Shown here piece by piece: positions 50,599 through 59,160 of a DNA stretch of 64,000 bases. Location of the stretch: contig NZ_JACYHF010000018.1 in the NCBI RefSeq assembly GCF_016482685.1, forward strand, positions 79,527 through 143,526, in the 5' to 3' direction. The number at the start of each line of letters is the position of its first letter. The stretch's first letter is position 1. The DNA comes from Streptomyces sp. DSM 110735 (GTDB lineage: Bacteria; Actinomycetota; Actinomycetes; Streptomycetales; Streptomycetaceae). Position numbers and translations under genes: made by a program. The notes beneath the pieces are model-generated. The model saw only the letters and a list, made by a program, of their open reading frames with translations. It ran no database searches and was not told the origin of the DNA.

Positions 50599-51098
50599 CA
50601 GCCGCGCAGGGAGCGGGCCGGGAGCATGAGGTGCGCGGCGGCGAGCAGGGTCTCGTCGGCTCCGGCGAAGGCGGCGAGCGCGGCGGGGGTGACGGGCATC
50701 CCGGGGCGCCCCTGGGGCCAGGCGCGGGTGGTGAAGACGAGGTAGGCGTAGCCGCGGTGGGCGACGGCGGCGAGCCACTCCGGGGGCGCGTCGGCCTGGG
50801 CGACGAGCTGCGGCATGTTGACGACCGCCTGGCCCGCCTCGACCAGCAGGGTCACGGGGAGGCTGGGCCGGGTGGAGCCGTCGATCACCTCGCCGCCGAC
50901 GGGCAGGCCGTTGAGCGTGAGCAACTGGTGGACCGCGGCGGCGGTGACGAGCGGGCCGCCGGGTGCGTCCCCGAGGGAGTAGGCCAGCAGATACGGCATG
51001 TCGTAGCTGTCGGGTGCCTCGCCGCTCCAGGCCAGCAGGACCAGGGTGCCGAGGTCGGTGCCGCGGAAGGCGGGGGCGTCGCTTGAGGTTGAGGTCAC
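50598..51098 (-). CDS. DUF5949 family protein
   Basis: 166 residues, soluble. TDLGTLVLLAWSGEAPDSYDMPYLLAYSLGD and HRGYAYLVFTTRAWPQGRPGMPVTP are typical of this Streptomyces family. Translationally coupled to VKOR. Function unknown. Confidence 0.8.
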   Translation of the reverse strand: MTSTSSDAPAFRGTDLGTLVLLAWSGEAPDSYDMPYLLAYSLGDAPGGPLVTAAAVHQLLTLNGLPVGGEVIDGSTRPSLPVTLLVEAGQAVVNMPQLVAQADAPPEWLAAVAHRGYAYLVFTTRAWPQGRPGMPVTPAALAAFAGADETLLAAAHLMLPARSLRG

Positions 51099-51260
51099 CG
51101 CGCGACCTTATCGACGGGGTGGGGCGGGTTCGGGTGGCTTCTCACCCTTCCGGATGAGTCGCCCGGGGTGCTCCACACGAACGAGGGAAGCGGGCTCGAA
51201 CACAGCGGGGGGCGGGGCACATCCGGGGGCTCGGACCGTGGCACGTCGGGGGACACCACG

Positions 51261-51290
51261 GGGCCGGTCCCCGTCGTACGGGACCGGCCC
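51261..51290 (-). terminator. Terminator of the small secreted-protein gene
   Basis: GGGCCGGTCCC (51261-51271) pairs exactly with GGGACCGGCCC (51280-51290), 22 bases past the stop of the 51313 gene. Confidence 0.75.
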
Positions 51291-51312
51291 TCCTCGCGTC
51301 CGCGGTACCGGG

Positions 51313-51600
51313 TCAGCCCTTGAGGGGCAGGCCGCCGAGCAACTGGTTGGGCTGGTTGAGCGCGGTCGTGGCGCCGTTGACGGTGTTCAGGACGGACGCC
51401 TTGTTCTCGGTGTCGAGGGCGTTCGACTGGTGCTGGAGCGGCATCACGTCGCGCACGGTCAGACCGCCCTGGGCGACCTGGTCGACGGCGCCGTTGAGGC
51501 TGGAGGGGGTCAGATCGCCGGTGTAGGCGAACGCGGGCGCGGCGGCACCGGCGAGGGCGACGGAACCGGCGAGCACGGCGGCGGCCTTCAGGGACTTCAT
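51313..51600 (-). CDS. Small secreted protein
   Basis: 95 residues. Signal peptide LKAAAVLAGSVALAGAAAPAFA, then a 70-residue polar mature part (YTGDLTPSSLNGAVDQVAQGG, LDTENKASVLNTVNGATTALNQPNQLLGG) without cysteine. AGAGAGG precedes the ATG. Not a rodlin or chaplin by sequence. Location between chaplin and tyrosinase clusters suggests a surface role. Confidence 0.75.
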   Translation of the reverse strand: MKSLKAAAVLAGSVALAGAAAPAFAYTGDLTPSSLNGAVDQVAQGGLTVRDVMPLQHQSNALDTENKASVLNTVNGATTALNQPNQLLGGLPLKG

Positions 51601-51631
51601 CTTGGTTCCTCTCTACGGCAACTCACTGAAA

Positions 51632-51672
51632 CCGGCCGCCCGCCCGCGGTCGATGCGCGGGCGGACGGCCGG
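51632..51672 (-). terminator. Terminator downstream of chpH
   Basis: 17-base stem (51632-51648 with 51656-51672) with one G-T-type mismatch and a 7-base loop, 22 bases past the chpH stop. Confidence 0.8.
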
Positions 51673-51693
51673 CCGAAGGGGTGCGCCGTGAGA

Positions 51694-51933
51694 TCAGTCG
51701 TTGACGCAGGTGTTGCCGAAGGCCGGGTTCAGCAGGCCGATGACGTCGATGGTGTTGCCGCAGACGTTGACCGGGATGTGGACCGGGACCTGGATGACGT
51801 TGCCCGACAGGACACCGGGGGAACCGGCGGCGACGCCGCTCGCTCCGGCGTCGGCGGCAGCCACACCGGCACCGCCGGCGACGGCCGCGACGGCGGCGGA
51901 GGTCAGGACCAGGCCCTTGGCGATACGCGACAT
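51694..51933 (-). CDS. chpH: Short chaplin ChpH
   Basis: 79 residues, AAGGAG upstream. Signal peptide to about residue 27, mature chaplin domain with GSPGVLSGNVIQVPVHIPVNVCGNTIDVIGLLNPAFGNTC and two cysteines, ending CVND. Length and sequence are those of ChpH, one of the essential short chaplins that make the aerial-hypha amyloid coat. Strongly similar to the 48108 chaplin but without its tail. Confidence 0.92.
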   Translation of the reverse strand: MSRIAKGLVLTSAAVAAVAGGAGVAAADAGASGVAAGSPGVLSGNVIQVPVHIPVNVCGNTIDVIGLLNPAFGNTCVND

Positions 51934-51990
51934 GGAGAGGTGCTCCTTGCAAATCGAGACAAAAGTCCGGGCGGGATGCCCGACGCAGTG

Positions 51991-52018
51991 TCAACGCGTG
52001 GCATCCCCGGGGGTTGTG
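51991..52018 (-). promoter_or_regulatory. Sigma-BldN-like promoter of chpH
   Basis: On the minus strand CACAAC (52018-52013), 16 bases, CGTTGA (51996-51991), near the reported BldN consensus. Leader of about 50 bases to ATG 51933. Confidence 0.65.
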
Positions 52019-52513
52019 CCGCCAAAGGAGTGAAAGGCGTGCGGGGCACTCCCGGCGATCCGGCACAGTTGTCCCGATTCGCCTTATTGATGACTCGATC
52101 AACGACTCGATGTCCGGCCCGGGAAGGGCCGTGGGAGAAGGGCGAGCCGCGTGCGCTCTGCCCGGAGCACGGTCGTGCGCCGGGCGCGGGCGCGACCCGC
52201 TCTCTCCCCCGAATGGCGTAGTGGAGCGCACGACCGGCGCGGCGGGGCCCGTACTGCCCCGGGTCGAGCGGTGGATACGGCTGTTGTCCGAGGGGTGCGG
52301 CTCGCACCTGTCGGGTCTCGGCCACACCCGGCGCGCAGGGCGGTGACCAGCGGGCTTTCCTCTCGTTCCCCTCGGGGACGCGACGAGGACCGGTGGGTTC
52401 CGCTCCGTGAGGGGCGCCCGGCAGCACGACGCGCTCCCCTCCCAAGCCCCGGGCGCCCCCACTGCGACCGCAGCCCCGAGCGCCCCCCTTCCACGAGCGA
52501 GGTAGTCCGCGAC
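52019..52513. other. Intergenic region between chpH and the exopolysaccharide operon
   Basis: No gene recognised. ACTCGAT occurs twice (52084-52107 area, TTGATGACTCGATCAACGACTCGATG split by AAC). The exopolysaccharide promoter should lie in the right half, but no clear -35/-10 pair is seen. Confidence 0.4.
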
Positions 52514-53782
52514 ATGCACCAGCCAGCCCCCGACTTCCGGCCCCGGGTCCTGCACCTCGCGCAACCCGTCGACGGCGGTGTCGCCCGGGTCGTCCTGGAC
52601 CTCGTACGGGCTCAGCTCGCCTCGGGACTGCGGGTGACCGTCGGCTGCCCCGAGGGAAAACTCGCCTCCAGTGCCCGTGAGTTGGGTGCGGAGGTGCGGG
52701 AGTGGGCGGCGGTGCGGTCGCCCGGTCCGGGGCTGCGGGGCGAGGTACGGCGCCTCGGGCGCCTGATAGCGCAGGCGCGGCCGGAGCTGGTGCACGCGCA
52801 CAGCGCGAAGGCCGGCCTTGCCGCCCGGCTCGCCCTGCGCGGCCGTGTCCCGACCGTCTTCCAGCCGCACGCCTGGTCCTTCGAGGCGGCCGACGGCATC
52901 ACCGGTCTGCTCGCCCGGCGCTGGGAGCGGCTGGGGGCTCGCTGGGCCGACCGTGTGGTGTGTGTCAGCGAGGCGGAGCGCGAGCGGGGGCTGCGCGCCG
53001 GGGTGCGCGCCGCGTACGCCGTGATCCCCAACGGCGTCGACCCGGTGCGCTTCTGCCCGGCTCCGGCGGAAGCGGCGCGGGACGCGCTGGCGGCGGAACT
53101 CCAGGCGGAGGGCGTCGACGCGGCGAACCTCGGCGCGGAGGGCGTCGGCGCGGAGAGTCGCAGCGCGGACGGTCTCCGCGCGGAGGGGCTCGGCGGAAAG
53201 AGCACCCGCACCGCCCCCCTCGTCGTCTGCGTAGGACGCCTCTGCCGCCAGAAGGGTCAGGACGTGCTGCTGCGTGCCTGGGAACGGGTGCGGACCGAGG
53301 TGCCGGACGCGCGGCTCGCGCTGGTCGGCGACGGTCCGGACCGGGCGGCGCTGCGCGCTGCGGCGGGACCGGGCGTGCTGTTCCCGGGCGCGGTGCGTGA
53401 CGTACGCCCCTGGTACCGCGCCGCCGATCTGGTGGTGCTGCCCTCGCGCTGGGAGGGCATGGCGCTCGCCCCGCTGGAGGCGCTGGCCTGCGGGCGGCCC
53501 GTGGTGGTCACGGACGTGGACGGCGCGCGGGAGAGCCTGCCGCCCGCGTCGGCGGGGCTGTGTCTGGTGCCGCCCGAGGACCCGGGCGCGCTGGCGGCAG
53601 CCGTCGCCGGACTGCTGACCGACGCGCCGTTACGCGCGGAGTTCGGCGAGTCGGGGCGCCGCCACGTCCTGTCCACCCACGACGTGCGGCACACCGCCGA
53701 GCGGATCGCGGACCTCTACCGCGAACTCCTCGGCGCCCGGCCGCCCATGCCCGCCGAGCGCAGGGAGTCCCTTCTCTCGTGA
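52514..53782 (+). CDS. Glycosyltransferase family 4
   Basis: 422 residues from ATG 52514. The N-terminal acceptor domain starts RVLHLAQPVDGGVARVVLDLVRAQ. The donor domain has VCVGRLCRQKGQDVLLRAW, ALVGDGPDRAAL and the EX7E-type RWEGMALAPLEALACGRPVVVTDV. Between them is an inserted run of AEG/GAE repeats (~195-230) that looks like recent expansion. It has a TTA codon at 53630 (codon 373), so translation should need the bldA tRNA. First gene of the exopolysaccharide operon. Confidence 0.9.
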   Translation: MHQPAPDFRPRVLHLAQPVDGGVARVVLDLVRAQLASGLRVTVGCPEGKLASSARELGAEVREWAAVRSPGPGLRGEVRRLGRLIAQARPELVHAHSAKAGLAARLALRGRVPTVFQPHAWSFEAADGITGLLARRWERLGARWADRVVCVSEAERERGLRAGVRAAYAVIPNGVDPVRFCPAPAEAARDALAAELQAEGVDAANLGAEGVGAESRSADGLRAEGLGGKSTRTAPLVVCVGRLCRQKGQDVLLRAWERVRTEVPDARLALVGDGPDRAALRAAAGPGVLFPGAVRDVRPWYRAADLVVLPSRWEGMALAPLEALACGRPVVVTDVDGARESLPPASAGLCLVPPEDPGALAAAVAGLLTDAPLRAEFGESGRRHVLSTHDVRHTAERIADLYRELLGARPPMPAERRESLLS

Positions 53783-55194
53783 CCACGGAAAGCACCGCCC
53801 CCACCGCGCAGCCCTGGGACCGGGCGACGGGTCAGGTCCCCGTCGTACGCGCCCGTGCCGCGCGCGGCTTCCGGCTCCCGGTACGTCGGCCGCCCGCCCG
53901 GGCCGCCTCTCCCCTGCCCCTGCTCGCCGCCGACCTCGCCGGGGCGCTCGTCGGCGCCGCCGCGCTGGACACGGCCACGCACCGCCCGCTGCTGGTCGCC
54001 GCGCTGATGTGCGCCGCCCTGCTGCTCCGCCCCCGGCCGACGCGCGCGATGTCCGGCGCGCTGGACGAACTCCCCTCCGTCTGCGGGCGGATCGCGGTCT
54101 CCTGGCTCGCGCTCGCCGCGCTCGTCGCGGCCCGCGAACCGGCCGCCGCGCTGACCGCCCGGACCCTCCTGCTCGGCTGGGCGCTGCACTCCGCGGTGTC
54201 CTGCGCGGGCCGGGGCGTGGTGCGCGGCAGGCGGACGGCGGCGCGGCTGCGCCGACCGAGCGCTGCCCTCGTGGTCGGTCCCGCCGCGACCGCCCAGCGG
54301 GTGGCTGCCGCGCTGCTCAGGCACCCGCGCTGCGGAGTGCGACCGGTCGGCGTGGTCGCGGACCACCCGGACGGCAGCGACGGTCTGCCGGTGCTGACCG
54401 GTGAGGAGCAGGTGGAGCGGGCTCTGATCCAGAACGGGGTGCGCACCGTCCTCGTCGTCGGACCCGCGACCCGCGCCGAGCGGGCTCCGCTGCTGCGGGC
54501 GCTCGCCGAATCGGGCTGCGCCCTGTGGGAGGTGGCACCGGACGGTCCGGCGTACGACGTGCGCGAGCGGCTGGCCGGGTTCGCCGTACGGCGGCTCGAC
54601 GCGGGCCCGCGGCAACCGGACAGCCTGGCCAAGCGGCTGCTGGACCTGACCGTCTCGGGCGCCCTGCTCGTCCTGTGCGGTCCGCTGCTGCTGGCGTGCG
54701 CCGCGGTGCTGCGGCTGACCGAGGGACCGGGCGTGGTGTTCCGGCAGGAGCGGATCGGCAAGGACGGGCGCCCCTTCACCCTGCTGAAGTTCCGCACGCA
54801 CCGCCCGGTGGACGAGCGCGAGTCCGCGACGCGCTGGAGTGTGGCGGGCGAGCCGGAGATGAGCGCCTTCTGCCGCTTCCTGCGCCGGACGTCGCTGGAC
54901 GAGCTGCTCCAGTTGTGGAACGTCTTCCGGGGCGACATGAGCCTGGTCGGACCGCGCCCCGAACGCCCCTTCTTCGTCGCGCGGTTCAGCCAGCTCCACC
55001 CCGGCTACGCGTCCCGGCACCGGATGCGGGTCGGCGTCACCGGGCTCGCGCAGGTGAGCGGGTTGCGCGGGGACACCTCGATCGAGGACCGGGCCCGCTT
55101 CGACAACGCGTACATCGACACGTGGTCGCTGTGGCAGGACGTCTGCATCCTGCTGCGCACCGCCGCCGTGCTCGTGCGTTCCACCGGGAGCTGA
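53779..55194 (+). CDS. Polyprenyl-phosphate sugar transferase (priming, WbaP/WcaJ type)
   Basis: 471 residues from the GTG overlapping the upstream stop (GTGA). N-terminal membrane helices, a Rossmann-like CoA-binding-fold middle (ALVVGPAATAQRVAAALL), then the catalytic domain after ~275: AKRLLDLTVSGALLVLCGPLL membrane helix, GPGVVFRQERIGKDGRPFTLLKFRT, LRRTSLDELLQLWNVFRGDMSLVGPRPE and GVTGLAQVSG. It transfers the first sugar-phosphate to undecaprenyl phosphate at the inner membrane face. Confidence 0.93.
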   Translation: MTTESTAPTAQPWDRATGQVPVVRARAARGFRLPVRRPPARAASPLPLLAADLAGALVGAAALDTATHRPLLVAALMCAALLLRPRPTRAMSGALDELPSVCGRIAVSWLALAALVAAREPAAALTARTLLLGWALHSAVSCAGRGVVRGRRTAARLRRPSAALVVGPAATAQRVAAALLRHPRCGVRPVGVVADHPDGSDGLPVLTGEEQVERALIQNGVRTVLVVGPATRAERAPLLRALAESGCALWEVAPDGPAYDVRERLAGFAVRRLDAGPRQPDSLAKRLLDLTVSGALLVLCGPLLLACAAVLRLTEGPGVVFRQERIGKDGRPFTLLKFRTHRPVDERESATRWSVAGEPEMSAFCRFLRRTSLDELLQLWNVFRGDMSLVGPRPERPFFVARFSQLHPGYASRHRMRVGVTGLAQVSGLRGDTSIEDRARFDNAYIDTWSLWQDVCILLRTAAVLVRSTGS

Positions 55195-55197
55195 CCG

Positions 55198-56586
55198 ATG
55201 AGTCTCGTCCTGTGGCTGTCGCGCCGCCCGGTCCTGCCGGTGCTCGCCGTCGTGGTGCTCCTGGCGCTCCCCGCGTCGGGCGACGGAGGCGGCGCCGGAC
55301 CGGCCGACGCCGCCTCCGCGCTGGTCGTCGGGTACTGCGTCCTGCGCCTGCTGCGCGAGCGGCGGCGCCCGCTGTCCCGTACGGCGGCGGTGGTCCTCGG
55401 GCTGCCGGTGGCCGGGACGGCGCTGGCCGCGATGGGCGCGGTCTCGCCCGGCGCGGGGCTCGCGGGTCTCGGCCGCTACCTCCAGATCTTCGTCCTGCTC
55501 CCGGCGGCGGTGGTGCTGCTCCTGCGCGACCGGCGCGATGTACGGCTGCTGCTCTGGGCGTTGATCGGGCTCGCGCTGTGGGAGGGGGCGGTCGGGGTGA
55601 AGCAGTACGTCACCGCGACCGGTGCCTCCTACCAGGGCGAGGACATCCGCGCGGTCGGCACCTTCGGGGCGCAGGACGTGATGGGGATGGCGACGGTGGT
55701 GTCGTTCGGGCTGATCTGCGCGGTGGGGGTGGCGCTGGGCGGGGGACCTGCTTCGACCCCGGAATCGGGACCCGGCTCAACTCCCCCTCGCGAGCGAGTG
55801 ATCGCCGGAGTCTGCGCCCTCGCCCTGCTGGTGCCGCTCGCGCTGTCCTTCAGCCGGGGTGCCTGGATCGCGACCACCCTGACGCTCACCGTGCAGCTCG
55901 CGCTGTCCGGACCGCGCCGGGCGCTGAAGGTGGGCGCGGTCGCGCTGGCGGCGGGGGTGGTGCTGGTGGGCGGTCTCGGGGTGGGTACGGCGATGCTCCA
56001 GGAGCGGCTGGACAGCATCACGCAGGTGGCGGACGCGCCGGACCAGTCGGTGACCGACCGGTACACCATGTGGGCGGCGGCGACCGGCATGTGGCGCGAA
56101 CACCCGCTGACCGGCGTGGGGTTGAAGGGCTTCCCCGAGTACCGCGACGGACACGCCTCGCTGGCGCTGTCCTCCGGCGGCGACACGGCGGGCGCCGGCG
56201 CGGGCTACCGCAAACAGCCGCTGCTCTCCCCGCACAACATGTACCTCCTGGTCCTCGGCGAACAGGGTCTGACCGGTCTCCTCTGCCTCGCGGGCTCCTG
56301 GCTCGCGCTGCTCACGCTCGGGCTGCGGGGGCTGTGGACGACCGGTACGACCCGTACGACTCGGGCAAGGGAGTACGGCGTCATCGGCTGCGGTCTGCTG
56401 ATCTGGCTGCTGGTCGACTTCATGTACGCCGACATCGGCGGCCCGTCCACCGTGCTGACCGGGGTGGTCCTGGGGCTGGTGGCGTGGTGGGCGCTGGTGG
56501 GCGGGGCGGAGCGGGGGCGCGCCGCTCGGGTCGTCGCCGGTGTCGTCCCCGCCGTCCCGGTGGCGAGGGGAGCCGGAGTCCTGTGA
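55198..56586 (+). CDS. O-antigen ligase/Wzy-like polymerase
   Basis: 462 residues, about 11 hydrophobic segments. The Wzy_C signature is present: RYTMWAAATGMWREHPLTGVGLKGFPEYRD and LLSPHNMYLLVLGEQGLTGLL. Expected to polymerise or ligate lipid-linked oligosaccharides on the outer face of the membrane. Starts 3 bases after the sugar transferase stop. Confidence 0.88.
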   Translation: MSLVLWLSRRPVLPVLAVVVLLALPASGDGGGAGPADAASALVVGYCVLRLLRERRRPLSRTAAVVLGLPVAGTALAAMGAVSPGAGLAGLGRYLQIFVLLPAAVVLLLRDRRDVRLLLWALIGLALWEGAVGVKQYVTATGASYQGEDIRAVGTFGAQDVMGMATVVSFGLICAVGVALGGGPASTPESGPGSTPPRERVIAGVCALALLVPLALSFSRGAWIATTLTLTVQLALSGPRRALKVGAVALAAGVVLVGGLGVGTAMLQERLDSITQVADAPDQSVTDRYTMWAAATGMWREHPLTGVGLKGFPEYRDGHASLALSSGGDTAGAGAGYRKQPLLSPHNMYLLVLGEQGLTGLLCLAGSWLALLTLGLRGLWTTGTTRTTRAREYGVIGCGLLIWLLVDFMYADIGGPSTVLTGVVLGLVAWWALVGGAERGRAARVVAGVVPAVPVARGAGVL

Positions 56587-58400
56587 CCGTCACCCCGCTC
56601 CCTGAGCCGGTGCCGGAGACGGAACCGGCGCCCGTACCGCAGACCGGTCCGCGCCCGATGCCGATGCCCGTGCCGACGACCGGTCCTGGCACCGCGCCGA
56701 GGACCGCTCCCGGACCCGCGCCGAAGCCCGCTCCGGGTCCCCTGGAGAAGACCGGTGCCACCCCGCCGCACCCCAGTCTCCCCACCACCCCGACCCCGGA
56801 ACCCCCCGCCACCACTCCTCGCTTCCTCGCCCGCGCCGCCCTCCTCACCGCCTCCCTGTCCGCGGCGGGCGCCGTCCTCGGGCTGGTCCGGGACCAGTCG
56901 CTGGCGCGGCTCTTCGGCGCCGGGCAGGACACCGACGCGTTCCTGGTCGCCTGGACGGTGCCGGAGTTCGCGGCCACGCTGCTCATCGAGGACGGTCTGG
57001 CGTTCGCGCTGATCCCGGCGTTCAGCATGGCGCTGGCCCGGCGGGCGCGCGGGGCGCCGGGCGATCCGGTGCGTTCGCTCGTCGCCCATACGCTGCCCCG
57101 CCTCGCCCTCGCCCTCACCGTGGTGGGCGCGCTGCTCGCGACAGCCGCGCCCGGACTCGTCGAGGTGCTGGCGCCCGGACTGCCCGACCCCGCGCTCGCC
57201 GTCAACTGCACCAGGCTCACCGCCACTTGTGTGGTCAGCTTCGGACTCGCGGGGTACTGCAGCGCCGCCCTGCGCGCCCACCGCAGCTTCCTCGCCCCTG
57301 CCGCGATCTACGTCGCCTACAACACGGGCATCGTGACGGCGATGTTCGCCCTGGGCGGCGCGTGGGGCGTGCGCTCGGCCGCGTTCGGGGTGGCGCTGGG
57401 CGGAGTTCTGATGGTGCTCCTTCAACTTCCCTTCCTGGTAAGGCGCTTACGCACCCACGAGACCGACGCGCCGCTGTCCGTCGAACCGTGCCCCGCACCG
57501 CGGCACCAGCGCGTCGACCTCCAACTGATGGCCACCGTGCTGCTGTTCGCGCTGTGCCGTCAGTCGCAGGTGCTGATCGAGCGGTTCCTCGCCTCGGGGC
57601 TGCCGTCGGGGGCGATCTCGCATCTCAACTACGCCCAGAAGATCGCCCAGATCCCGATGACCATGTCGATGATGCTGTGCACGGTCACCTTCCCGGTGGT
57701 CGCGCGGGCGCTGGCCGAGGGCGACACCGAGCGGGCGCGGGTCCGGGTGGAGCGGGATCTCGCGGTCGCCGCCACGTTGGTGCTGCTCGGCACGGCGGCG
57801 GTGCTGGCCTGCGCCCCGCAGATCGTCCAACTGCTTTTCCAGCGCGGCGCGTTCACCGCCGAGGACACGGCGGCGACGGCGGGCGTGATGCGCGTGTACG
57901 CGACCGGACTGCTCGGGCAGACCCTGACCGGTGTCCTGGTCCGCTCCTACTTCTCGGCGGGACGCGCCGCCTGGTACCCGGTCGGTGCCATCGCCACCGG
58001 GGTCGCGGTCACCGCCTGGATCGGCGCGGCGACGATCGGCACCTGGGGCGTGACCGGGATCGCCGCCGCCAACGCCACCGGCATCACGCTCACCGCCGCC
58101 CTGCTGCTCGGCGGGATGCGCGCGCGGCGACGCGGCATGCGGCGCGGGGTGCCGGTCCGGGTCCGCCGGGTGCTGGCGGAGCTGTGCCGCCCGTTGCGCG
58201 GTGCGGCGCTGGCCGCGCCCGCCGGGACGTTCGCCGCGCGTGTGCCCGGCGGCGCGCTCAGCGGGCTGGCGGCGGGGTCCGTCACCGTCGCCGCCGTGTT
58301 CGTCCTGCTCGGCCTGCCCCGGGGCGCCCCGGGTCTCGCATCCGCCGTCCGTTCCGTACGCACCCACACCCGAAGGCTCGCCCATGCCGTCTTCCGTTGA
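56583..58400 (+). CDS. MurJ/Wzx-like lipid-linked oligosaccharide flippase
   Basis: 605 residues from the GTG overlapping the upstream stop. The first ~80 residues are Pro/Thr-rich and disordered. The MOP-superfamily core follows: ARAALLTASLSAAGAVLGLVRDQSLARLFG (MurJ-like), DAFLVAWTVPEFAATLL, LLFQRGAFTAEDTAATAGVMR and about 13-14 helices. Lacking a separate Wzx, the operon probably uses it for polymer-repeat export rather than lipid II. It contains a TTA codon (57447, codon 289). Confidence 0.88.
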   Translation: MTVTPLPEPVPETEPAPVPQTGPRPMPMPVPTTGPGTAPRTAPGPAPKPAPGPLEKTGATPPHPSLPTTPTPEPPATTPRFLARAALLTASLSAAGAVLGLVRDQSLARLFGAGQDTDAFLVAWTVPEFAATLLIEDGLAFALIPAFSMALARRARGAPGDPVRSLVAHTLPRLALALTVVGALLATAAPGLVEVLAPGLPDPALAVNCTRLTATCVVSFGLAGYCSAALRAHRSFLAPAAIYVAYNTGIVTAMFALGGAWGVRSAAFGVALGGVLMVLLQLPFLVRRLRTHETDAPLSVEPCPAPRHQRVDLQLMATVLLFALCRQSQVLIERFLASGLPSGAISHLNYAQKIAQIPMTMSMMLCTVTFPVVARALAEGDTERARVRVERDLAVAATLVLLGTAAVLACAPQIVQLLFQRGAFTAEDTAATAGVMRVYATGLLGQTLTGVLVRSYFSAGRAAWYPVGAIATGVAVTAWIGAATIGTWGVTGIAAANATGITLTAALLLGGMRARRRGMRRGVPVRVRRVLAELCRPLRGAALAAPAGTFAARVPGGALSGLAAGSVTVAAVFVLLGLPRGAPGLASAVRSVRTHTRRLAHAVFR

Positions 58401-59160
58401 GTCCGCGTCCCTGCCCCGCGACCGCTCCCCGGGGCGGGCCAGACCCGGTCCGGTCCCGTGGATCGCCATGTACCACTCGGTCGGGGACTGCTCCGACGAC
58501 CCGTACCGCGTCACCGTGACGCCCGCCCGGCTGGAGCGGCAGTTGCGCTGGCTGCGCGGTCGCGGGCTGCGCGGGGTGAGCGTGGCCGAGCTGCTGACCG
58601 CCCGCGCGCGGGGCGAGGGGCGCGGACTGGTGGGGCTCACCTTCGACGACGGGTACGCCGACTTCCTCACCGACGCCCTTCCGGTGCTGTCCCGTTGGGA
58701 GTGCACGGCCACCCTGTTCGTACTGCCCGGCAGGCTCGGCGGCGACAACTCCTGGGACCGCCCGGGTCCGTGCAAACCGCTCCTCACCGCCGACGCCGTA
58801 CGCCAGGCCCGGCGCGCCGGGATGGAGATCGGCTCGCACGGTCTGACCCACCTCGACCTCACCCGCGCCGACGACCGCACCCTGACCGAGGAGATCTCCC
58901 AAAGCAGAGCGCTTCTTACGGAGTTGACCGGCAGCCCCGCCGACGGCTTCTGCTATCCGTACGGCACCGTGGACCAGCGGGTGCGCGACGCGGTACGCGC
59001 CGCCGGTTACGGATACGCCTGCGCCATCGACCCCGGCGCGCTGACCGGACCGTACGCACTCCCCCGCGTGCACATCGGGGAGAACGACACCGCCGCCCGG
59101 CTGTTCCTGAAGTACCGGCTGCACCGCCTGCGCCGCCGTCCCGTGCCGGGTCCGCGATGA
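58384..59160 (+). CDS. Polysaccharide deacetylase
   Basis: 258 residues. ATG 58384 lies inside the upstream gene (17-base overlap). NodB motifs: IAMYHSVGD, TFDDGYADF (metal Asp) and SHGLTHLDL (H-x3-H), then GFCYPYGTVDQ. No signal peptide is evident. It likely deacetylates amino sugars of the polymer or its precursors. Confidence 0.88.
   Translation: MPSSVESASLPRDRSPGRARPGPVPWIAMYHSVGDCSDDPYRVTVTPARLERQLRWLRGRGLRGVSVAELLTARARGEGRGLVGLTFDDGYADFLTDALPVLSRWECTATLFVLPGRLGGDNSWDRPGPCKPLLTADAVRQARRAGMEIGSHGLTHLDLTRADDRTLTEEISQSRALLTELTGSPADGFCYPYGTVDQRVRDAVRAAGYGYACAIDPGALTGPYALPRVHIGENDTAARLFLKYRLHRLRRRPVPGPR

Noticed and set aside
51313..51600. Rodlin (RdlA/B)
   Set aside because: Too short, no rodlin motifs or cysteines; only the signal peptide is similar.
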